Origin: Dinghuibacter sp035492835
GTDB taxonomy: Bacteria > Bacteroidota > Bacteroidia > Chitinophagales > Chitinophagaceae
Length of the DNA: 38,038 nucleotides
Assembly: GCF_035492835.1 (NCBI RefSeq)
Contig: NZ_DATJIY010000032.1
Span: 1-38,038, forward strand
Direction of reading: 5' to 3'
Shown: piece after piece, positions 32,720 through 38,038 of the stretch
Layout of the letters: each line of letters begins with the position of its first letter
Numbering within the stretch: the first letter of the stretch is position 1
Made by a program: the position numbers and the translations under genes
The notes under the pieces: generated by a model
What the model saw: only the letters and a program-made list of their open reading frames with translations
Database searches by the model: none
What the model was told of the DNA's origin: nothing

Positions 32720-33703
32720 ATGCGTTTCGACGAACTTTTCGAAGGATTCAGGAACATCAGGGTTGGCGTCGTAGGGGATGTCATGCTGGATACCTATATG
32801 TGGGGACGGGTCGACCGGATTTCGCCCGAGGCGCCCGTGCCGGTGGTGGCGTTGAATAGTAAGGAATATCGTTTCGGCGGCGCGGGCAACGTGGCCATCA
32901 ACCTCCAGGCGCTCGGCGCCCAGGTATCGGTACTGTCCGTCATCGGAGCCGACGAGGATGGGGCCGTATTGAAGTCGTTGTTCTCCGAGGCCGGCATTGA
33001 CGCCTCCTACCTGCTCGCCAGCCCGTCGCGTATCACTACCAACAAAACCCGCATTATCGCCCGCAACCAACAAATGATGCGGCTCGACAATGAAATCACG
33101 ACCGACCTTTCGGTGGAAGATAGTATGCTCCTGGAGGCGCACGTATTGCGTTATCTCGACGAGGTCAAGCCCCAGGTGCTGATCTTCCAGGACTACAACA
33201 AGGGAGTCCTCACCGACGGGCTGATCGGCACTGTCATACGCCTTTGCAAGGAGCGCGGCGTACTGACCGCGGTCGACCCGAAGCGGAAGCACTTCTTTTC
33301 CTACCGGGACGTGGACATCTTCAAGCCGAACCTCAAAGAGGTGCGGGAAGGGCTGAACCTCATCGAGGAAGAAGTGTCCCCGGAATGGCTGCAGAACGTG
33401 CACGCGCAGCTGGTCAACCAGCTGCACCACCGGATATCGTTTATCACGCTGTCGGAGCGGGGCGTGTTCTATCAGGATGGCGCCTCCTCGGGGCTTTTGT
33501 CTTCCCACGTCCGGAATATTGCGGATGTCAGCGGGGCAGGCGACACCGTGATCGCCGTTGCTTCGTTGGTGTATGCCACCACGCGCGACGTCCGTCTCAT
33601 GGCCGCGATCGCCAACATCGCGGGCGGGTTGGTTTGCGAAGAGGTAGGGACCGCGGCAATAAAGCGTGACGTTTTGCTGGCGGAATGTAATATGTTGTTA
33701 TGA
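32720..33703 (+). CDS. PfkB-family kinase, D-glycero-beta-D-manno-heptose-7-phosphate kinase type
   Basis: The 327-residue protein resembles the kinase half of bifunctional HldE (RfaE). The N-terminal GDVMLDTYMWGRVDRISPEA is a hallmark of that group. GGAGNVAINLQALGA follows, and the C-terminal PfkB motif DVSGAGDTVIA contains the catalytic Asp. Such kinases phosphorylate heptose 7-phosphate for ADP-heptose used in LPS. The nucleotidyltransferase domain is absent, so a separate enzyme would be needed, and no lmhA, gmhB or similar gene is in view. A different sugar kinase role is possible. Its stop overlaps the ispD start by four bases (ATGA). Confidence 0.85.
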   Translation: MRFDELFEGFRNIRVGVVGDVMLDTYMWGRVDRISPEAPVPVVALNSKEYRFGGAGNVAINLQALGAQVSVLSVIGADEDGAVLKSLFSEAGIDASYLLASPSRITTNKTRIIARNQQMMRLDNEITTDLSVEDSMLLEAHVLRYLDEVKPQVLIFQDYNKGVLTDGLIGTVIRLCKERGVLTAVDPKRKHFFSYRDVDIFKPNLKEVREGLNLIEEEVSPEWLQNVHAQLVNQLHHRISFITLSERGVFYQDGASSGLLSSHVRNIADVSGAGDTVIAVASLVYATTRDVRLMAAIANIAGGLVCEEVGTAAIKRDVLLAECNMLL

Positions 33704-34374
33704 ATAAAGTAGCAGTGATCGTGGCCGGTGGGAGCGGCAAGCGCATGAAGAGCGCATTGCCAAAACAGTTTATGATGCTGAAGGATAAGCCCGTACTGTA
33801 TTATACGCTCCAGACCTTTTTAGAAGCCTACCCCGACCTCCAGATCATCCTGGTGCTGCCGGTGGAATATATCGACCTGGGCAAGGAGATCATCGACGGT
33901 TATTTCGACCCGGGACGTATCCGCATCGTCACGGGCGGGGACAGCCGCTTCCATTCGGTAAAGAACGGGCTCACCCTGATCGAAGATGAGTCCATCATCT
34001 TTGTCCACGACGGCGTCCGCTGTCTGGTGACCCCCCAGCTCATCCACCGCTGCTATATGCAGGCCCTGGAGACTGGTAGCGCCATCCCGACGTTGATCTC
34101 CAAGGACAGCGTGCGGATCGAGACCGAAGAGGGCAACGAGCCCGTCGACCGGAACAAGGTGCACCTTGTCCAGACGCCACAGACGTTCCATTCCAAGTTG
34201 TTGTTACCCGCGTACCAGATCGACTTCAAGGAGCGCTTTACGGACGAAGCGACCGTCGTGGAAGCCTTCGGGCTGAAAGTGAGCCTCGTGGAAGGCGAGG
34301 AGACGAACATCAAGCTAACGCGGCCGGTGGACATGTTCCTGGCGGAAAGAATACTCGAAGATAGGTCGGCTTAG
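33700..34374 (+). CDS. ispD: 2-C-methyl-D-erythritol 4-phosphate cytidylyltransferase
   Basis: IspD converts methylerythritol phosphate and CTP to CDP-methylerythritol in the isoprenoid pathway. The 224-residue protein has the nucleotide-binding start VIVAGGSGKRMKSALPKQF, in which Gly, Arg and Lys contact CTP. GGDSRFHSVKNGL, FVHDGVRCLVT, the QTPQTFHSKLL segment and a C-terminal EGEETNIKLTRPVDMFLAE follow, all typical of IspD. The expected AAG before GSG is VAG here, a minor variant. It is translationally coupled to the kinase gene. Its last 60 bp overlap the end of the convergent acyltransferase gene. Confidence 0.95.
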   Translation: MNKVAVIVAGGSGKRMKSALPKQFMMLKDKPVLYYTLQTFLEAYPDLQIILVLPVEYIDLGKEIIDGYFDPGRIRIVTGGDSRFHSVKNGLTLIEDESIIFVHDGVRCLVTPQLIHRCYMQALETGSAIPTLISKDSVRIETEEGNEPVDRNKVHLVQTPQTFHSKLLLPAYQIDFKERFTDEATVVEAFGLKVSLVEGEETNIKLTRPVDMFLAERILEDRSA

Positions 34375-35307
34375 CTCCTGCCTGGGTCTTTCGGCGTGTT
34401 TCAGCCAGCGCAACGGTCCGGGCATACGGTTCAGCCGGATGGCCGCGTAAGGCTGCTCATACGCCCCAAAACCCCGGTAGAACATCGCCAGCGATGGGAT
34501 ATCCGATCCTTCGAAGTCGAAGGTCAGGCCGGAGCCCGCGTGTTCCCGGATAAATCCGTCGAGTAGCATATGCGAGGCACCTACTTCCCGCCCTTCCGGG
34601 TGGTTCCCCGCCAGCACATAGTAAGCCCGCGTATGGGAGAACAGGAAAACGCCGCTGGCCAGGAGCTTGCCTTCCTGGTTGACAACCCCCCGCGTTTGGG
34701 CCATCTTGTCGTCGTGTAATCGCCGATAAAGCTTTTCGAAGTGTTTATAGTGTTCCCTCTTCAGTTTGGTGAGGGCGCTCAACTGTTTTTCCGCCAGGTG
34801 TATTACCCAGTCCACGGGAATGTCCATGGCGTAGGACAGGTTCGCTTCCCCGGCCTTTTGCAAATTGTTTTTCAGGTCTTTTCGATATCCCTGGCGGATC
34901 GTTTCATAGGCGCTGTTCAGCGGTAGCAGGAAGTTCATCCGGGGATACAAAGGGAAACCGGTATCGGGTAAAAGGTTTTCCGAATTCAGGGCGAATTCCC
35001 AGAATCGGAATTTGCGCGGGATCGCTTCTAAAAATGCTCTGAGGATTTCCGTCTCGACGGCTTCCCGTTGAAATACGCCGCCTTCGGCGCTCAGGTAGGG
35101 TTGGTAGAGGTAGAGTATCCCCCACTTCCTGTTCCAGGTCAGGGGCATGACCGCATCATAATCGTCCAGGACCAGCCCGTCCCAACGCGGGCTCATGTGG
35201 TCCAGGTACATGGAGTAAGCATAGATCGAGCCGTTCGAGGCTTCCGCTATGCAACGATCCCATTTGGAACGGTCGATCTCGTGCTGTGCAATGTAACGTA
35301 TCGACAA
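34315..35307 (-). CDS. FemAB/GNAT-like acyltransferase
   Basis: The protein of about 330 residues has a C-terminal GNAT-like half with VVNQEGKLLASGVFLF, YYVLAGNHPEGREVGASHML and TFDFEGSDIPSLAMFYRGFG. The pattern resembles FemAB-type acyltransferases encoded near exopolysaccharide genes. They transfer amino acid or acyl groups to cell-wall or glycan acceptors; the acceptor here is unknown. No ATG fits the N-terminus. A TTG at 35307, 10 nt after the sugar transferase stop, is preferred. Another TTG at 35337 would overlap that gene. The last 60 bp lie antisense to the ispD end. Confidence 0.72.
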   Translation of the reverse strand: MSIRYIAQHEIDRSKWDRCIAEASNGSIYAYSMYLDHMSPRWDGLVLDDYDAVMPLTWNRKWGILYLYQPYLSAEGGVFQREAVETEILRAFLEAIPRKFRFWEFALNSENLLPDTGFPLYPRMNFLLPLNSAYETIRQGYRKDLKNNLQKAGEANLSYAMDIPVDWVIHLAEKQLSALTKLKREHYKHFEKLYRRLHDDKMAQTRGVVNQEGKLLASGVFLFSHTRAYYVLAGNHPEGREVGASHMLLDGFIREHAGSGLTFDFEGSDIPSLAMFYRGFGAYEQPYAAIRLNRMPGPLRWLKHAERPRQELSRPIFEYSFRQEHVHRPR

Positions 35308-35317
35308 GGTGTATAGG

Positions 35318-35965
35318 TTATTTTCCCTTTCGCCCAAGGACCACCCCCACCGATCTTGCCAGGATCGCCAGGTCCATCCCCAGGGAACGGTTTTCGAAAT
35401 AATACTGGTCGTACCGTTGGCGGTCGATCATTTCGGCTACGTTTGATGCGTAACCGTAATTGACGATACCCATTGACGTCAGACCCGGCTTTATGTTTAA
35501 AAGCCTTTTATAGTTTGGCGCCTTTTCAACGATCTTGTCTATATAATGCTGCCTTTCAGGCCGGGGGCCTACCAGCGACATGTCTCCCTTCAGAACGTTC
35601 CAGAGCTGCGGCAGCTCGTCCAGCCGCCACTTCCTCAGGACGCGGCCCGTTATCGTTATCCTTACGTCGTTTTCCGTTGCCAGCGCCGGGCCATTTTCTT
35701 CCGCATTTTGACACATCGAACGGAACTTATACATCGTAAAGGGCTTGCCGCCCTTACCGATCCGCTCCTGTGTGTACCATATGGGGCCCTTTGACGTCAG
35801 TTTTACCACGATGGCGACCAACCCTATCAAAGGGAGCGCCAAAATAAAGGCCAAGAAAGATATTAGCAGATCCAGAGGGCGTTTTAACTTTTGGTCGTTT
35901 ATGACTCCATCGCTTAATCTGATGGGTATCATATCGAGAGCCGCCAAAGGCTGAGGACGTTTCAT
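35318..35965 (-). CDS. Undecaprenyl-phosphate sugar phosphotransferase (bacterial sugar transferase)
   Basis: The 215-residue protein belongs to the small WcaJ/PglC-like group that starts exopolysaccharide or O-antigen units by moving a sugar phosphate to undecaprenyl phosphate at the inner membrane. Visible features are KRPLDLLISFLAFILALPLI with one membrane-embedded helix (about residues 28-55), TQERIGKGGKPFTMYKFRSM, the conserved LRKWRLDELPQLWNVLKGDM, and SLVGPRPER, followed by KPGLTSMG. It lacks the extra N-terminal membrane region of long WcaJ. A -7-like TATTTTTG on the minus strand lies at 35982-35989, so it may have its own promoter. The acyltransferase follows 10 nt after its stop. 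Confidence 0.9.
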   Translation of the reverse strand: MKRPQPLAALDMIPIRLSDGVINDQKLKRPLDLLISFLAFILALPLIGLVAIVVKLTSKGPIWYTQERIGKGGKPFTMYKFRSMCQNAEENGPALATENDVRITITGRVLRKWRLDELPQLWNVLKGDMSLVGPRPERQHYIDKIVEKAPNYKRLLNIKPGLTSMGIVNYGYASNVAEMIDRQRYDQYYFENRSLGMDLAILARSVGVVLGRKGK

Positions 35966-35981
35966 AGCATTGGATTACCCT

Positions 35982-35989
35982 CAAAAATA
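35982..35989 (-). promoter_or_regulatory. Possible -7 element of the sugar transferase gene
   Basis: On the minus strand the sequence is TATTTTTG, which fits TAnnTTTG and lies 16 nt before the ATG. No clear -33 element was found. Confidence 0.35.
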
Positions 35990-36027
35990 AACAATTATCC
36001 GAGAAAGTGTATATCCCTAGTGGTCTT

Positions 36028-37002
36028 TTAAGCTACTGGCTGGTTGCGCTGGATTTTTTGCAGGATCTGGTGCGCCACCTCCATGGAACGGTAGCCGTCC
36101 ATTTCATCCACTTCGGTCGGCCTGTTTTGTTTTATGGCTTCGACGAATGCCATCAATTCGAGCTTCATGGCGTTCTCCTGCGGAACCTTGGGATAGGCGA
36201 TCGCGATCGTCTTTTTGCCGTTCCCCGTTTCGATATCAAAACTGAATTCATCCGCCCGCTTCTCCGTCTGCATCTTGATGATCTCGGTCTTTTTCTCCAG
36301 GAAGTCGATGCTGATATAAGCGTCCTTCTGGATCAGCCGCATCTTCCGCATCTTCTTCATGCTGATCCTGCTGCTCGTCAGGTTCGCCACGCAACCATTG
36401 TGGAACTCGATCCGCACGTTCGCGATATCGGGGGTATCCGTCATCACCGCCACGCCGTTGGCGCTGATCGACCGCACTTCACTCCGCACCAGGTGCAGGA
36501 TGATATCGATGTCGTGGATCATCAGGTCCAGGATCACGCTCACCTCCGTACCCCTCGGGTTGAACTGCGCGAGCCTATGGACCTCGATGAACATCGGGTT
36601 CAGCTTTGTTTGCTGGAGTGCCAATAGAGCCGGGTTGAACCGCTCGACGTGTCCCACCTGCAGTTTGATGCCCGCTTCCTTGGTGAGCTTGACGATGGCT
36701 TTTGCCTCCTCCATGGTGTTCGCCAAGGGCTTCTCCACGAAGACGTGCCTGCCTTTTCTTATCGCCGCTTCGCAAAGCTCGAAATGATAAGGGGTAGGGG
36801 AGACGATGTCCACTGCGTCGACGTCGTTTATCAGGTCCTTGGGGTCTTTATAGCGTTTCAGGTTGTATTTGGCCTCCACCTCGCCGGCCGTCTCGTCGTT
36901 TGGATCATAAAATCCCTGGATTTGCACACCCTCCATCTCCCGCCAGTTGTTCAGGTGGAACTTCCCCAGGTGACCTACGCCAAACACGCCTACTTTAATC
37001 AT
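36028..37002 (-). CDS. Gfo/Idh/MocA-family oxidoreductase
   Basis: The 324-residue protein starts MIKVGVFGVGHLGKFHLNNW, with the Rossmann glycine motif GVGHLG. VDAVDIVSPTPYHFELCEAA and HVFVEKPLANTMEEAKAI follow; the EKP motif holds the conserved Lys. HVERFNPAL and the catalytic-type LDLMIHDIDIILHL lie in the C-terminal half. The family reduces or oxidises sugars and sugar nucleotides using NAD(P). Next to a sugar transferase, a role in making a nucleotide sugar for a surface polysaccharide is plausible; the substrate cannot be read. The ATG at 37002 gives the family start; an upstream extension to 37023 is less likely. A -7-like TACCTTTA on the minus strand lies at 37023-37030. Confidence 0.9.
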   Translation of the reverse strand: MIKVGVFGVGHLGKFHLNNWREMEGVQIQGFYDPNDETAGEVEAKYNLKRYKDPKDLINDVDAVDIVSPTPYHFELCEAAIRKGRHVFVEKPLANTMEEAKAIVKLTKEAGIKLQVGHVERFNPALLALQQTKLNPMFIEVHRLAQFNPRGTEVSVILDLMIHDIDIILHLVRSEVRSISANGVAVMTDTPDIANVRIEFHNGCVANLTSSRISMKKMRKMRLIQKDAYISIDFLEKKTEIIKMQTEKRADEFSFDIETGNGKKTIAIAYPKVPQENAMKLELMAFVEAIKQNRPTEVDEMDGYRSMEVAHQILQKIQRNQPVA

Positions 37003-37065
37003 TCTTAAGCTTTTGCAAGGCATAAAGGTACGGGTGGGCTTTTGTAAAAAAACTTCGCTAAATTT

Positions 37066-37095
37066 TTTGTTGCGGGGGATTTCCCCTTATCTTTG
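37066..37095 (+). promoter_or_regulatory. Promoter of tRNA-Asp
   Basis: TTTG (37066-37069), 18 nt, and TATCTTTG (37088-37095) match the phylum promoter. The tRNA begins 18 nt later. Confidence 0.65.
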
Positions 37096-37113
37096 CACTC
37101 CCAACAACGGAAC

Positions 37114-37187
37114 GGATCGGTAGTTCAGTTGGTTAGAATGCCGCCCTGTCACGGCGGAGGTCGCGGGTTCGAGTCCCGTCCGGTCCG
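37114..37187 (+). tRNA. tRNA-Asp (anticodon GTC)
   Basis: The acceptor stem GGATCGG pairs with CCGGTCC with one T-G pair. The anticodon stem CCGCC/GGCGG encloses loop CTGTCAC with anticodon GTC. The T-loop is TTCGAGT and the discriminator is G; CCA is not encoded. tRNA genes are common integration sites, and mobile-element-like DNA follows. Confidence 0.95.
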
Positions 37188-37304
37188 CAGAGTCGAGGTT
37201 CACAGCAATGTGGACCTTTCGCTTTTGTACACGATCGGACACTATATCCCCTGCATTTTAGTTATTTATAACGTAGTGCCACGAGTACCTTCTTCTGCCT
37301 TTAC

Positions 37305-37751
37305 ATGATTGGACAGTATCGCACTCGACCAAGAAACGGAGGGGTTATGCGATTACCTGTCAAGCCGATTTGTGGGAAGGTCTGTAGTAACGGTACCGCC
37401 ATTATCTACTTTCAGTATTGCTATAATTGGGACGCGAATCTAAAAACACTACTTAGTAAAACTGGGTATAAAGCGCCTGGCGACTTTGTCGGACTGGGCT
37501 ACGCTACGTACAAGACCGAAACAAGTCGTAAATTTGATGACGGGTATAGAGTAACTGACAAATATAATATGAATACACTTGACATAATAAAGGAAGAAGG
37601 TGAGATTGTAGGCCGTGAAAAGGCCGCAGTTATTTTCGTTCAAAATCTATTGAGGCAATCCGATTTCTCCGTTGAAAAAATCGCGGCTGTCGCCTCCGTT
37701 TCAGTAGAATTTGTGAACGAGATAAAGAAGAACCTGAACGGGAAGCATTAA
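37305..37751 (+). pseudogene. Chimeric ORF of mobile-element-like parts (integrase arm-like N-terminus, Rpn/nuclease-like C-terminus)
   Basis: The ORF encodes 148 residues, starting at 37305 or at the ATG at 37347. Residues about 25-60 (KVCSNGTAIIYFQYCYNW and then LKTLLSKTGYKAPGDF) recall, from memory, the N-terminal arm-binding domain of Bacteroidota tyrosine integrases. Residues about 95-146 (EEGEIVGREKAAVIFVQNLL, then FSVEKIAAVASVSVEFV) recall the C-terminal tail of Rpn/PD-(D/E)XK transposase-like proteins. No catalytic core of either kind is present. The DNA is clearly AT-richer than the rest of the window. I read it as a fusion of decayed mobile-element pieces next to tRNA-Asp. An uncharacterised small gene is the alternative. 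Confidence 0.4.
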
Positions 37752-37777
37752 GTTGCCCCTTCACTGATATAGCATTG

Positions 37778-37807
37778 AACCGCTGGCCGACGCTGGCGGT
37801 TTTTTTT
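37778..37807 (+). terminator. Rho-independent terminator after the chimeric ORF
   Basis: AACCGC (37778-37783) pairs with GCGGTT (37796-37801) and eight T run from 37800 to 37807. It lies 27 nt after the ORF stop, which suggests that the ORF is or was transcribed. Confidence 0.6.
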
Positions 37808-37980
37808 ATGCCCTGGTGGCGCCACGATTGTGATCGGAGCCCTGTCATCTGGCGAACGTGCGCCGGCAGTTGGTACCAGCTAGGCCCTGGGATGGAACGA
37901 GATTGAGGTACCCGTGGGTAGTTACCTTCTTGATAATCAACATAATAGATTGTCTCATATCCGGTTCTATTCTATAATTA

Positions 37981-38015
37981 CTTTGCATGTATATTTAATA
38001 AATATTCATGCAAAG
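37981..38015. promoter_or_regulatory. 35-bp palindrome near the right edge, candidate operator
   Basis: CTTTGCATG (37981-37989) and CATGCAAAG (38007-38015) are perfect inverted arms. The inner ATATTTA and TAAATAT are also inverted, so only a T-T mismatch and the central base break the symmetry. A weak -7-like TTACTTTG overlaps its left end. Positions 37808-37980 hold no gene that I can see. Confidence 0.55.
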
Positions 38016-38038
38016 AGGTCAATTTTAGCTATTTTTGC

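Noticed and set aside
31961..33508. Minus-strand 515-codon frame antisense to the permease and kinase genes
   Set aside because: It spans two clear plus-strand genes, and its translation has no recognisable features.

Overview
The window looks like a chromosomal segment from a Bacteroidota bacterium, probably Chitinophagaceae or a close relative. Four things support this: the gene order tRNA-Thr/Tyr/Gly/Thr, tuf, tRNA-Trp, secE, nusG ... rplKAJL, rpoBC; SusC/SusD-type outer-membrane genes; promoters of the Bacteroidota type (TTTG, about 20 nt, TAnnTTTG) before several operons; and start codons that mostly lack a Shine-Dalgarno sequence. Placement below phylum level is a guess from protein style.

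Layout. Positions 1-1020 hold a short remnant resembling mobile mystery protein A and a minus-strand riboflavin synthase. Positions 1060-2830 carry rpsU, a XerC/XerD-type recombinase whose start codon abuts a strong terminator hairpin, and a ribosome hibernation factor. Positions 2846-5732 carry four tRNAs, tuf, tRNA-Trp, secE and nusG, closed by a terminator.

From 5773 to 18017 a 12.2 kb accessory block sits where rplK normally follows nusG. Its minus-strand arm encodes a LacI-type regulator, a short-chain dehydrogenase and a fumarylacetoacetate-hydrolase-family enzyme. The last two resemble the final enzymes of the non-phosphorylating L-fucose/L-rhamnose pathway. Its plus-strand arm encodes SusC, SusD, a fasciclin-domain lipoprotein, a DUF5007-like lipoprotein and a secreted DUF3472-like protein, followed by a lipoprotein with a ricin-type lectin domain. 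Five copies of one operator-like 14-mer (TCAAYCGNTTGCGC) lie at the two control points of the block: three between lacI and susC, two before the lectin gene. This suggests one LacI-controlled nutrient-uptake regulon with no recognisable glycoside hydrolase.

From 18004 the ribosomal operon rplK-rplA-rplJ-rplL resumes from a promoter that overlaps the end of the lectin gene. A second, smaller insertion (LacI regulator plus DUF4136-like lipoprotein, 20470-22268) separates rplL from rpoB. rpoB and rpoC therefore have their own promoter and a leader with a strong hairpin. After the rpoC terminator come an OmpH/Skp-like protein, an APC permease, a heptose-kinase-like PfkB protein and ispD on the plus strand. 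They converge on a minus-strand polysaccharide set: a Gfo/Idh/MocA oxidoreductase, a sugar transferase and a FemAB/GNAT-like acyltransferase. The right end has tRNA-Asp, an AT-richer ORF that looks pieced together from mobile-element parts, and a 35-bp palindrome that probably controls a gene beyond the window.

Functional assignments rest on motifs read by eye. No database search was run.
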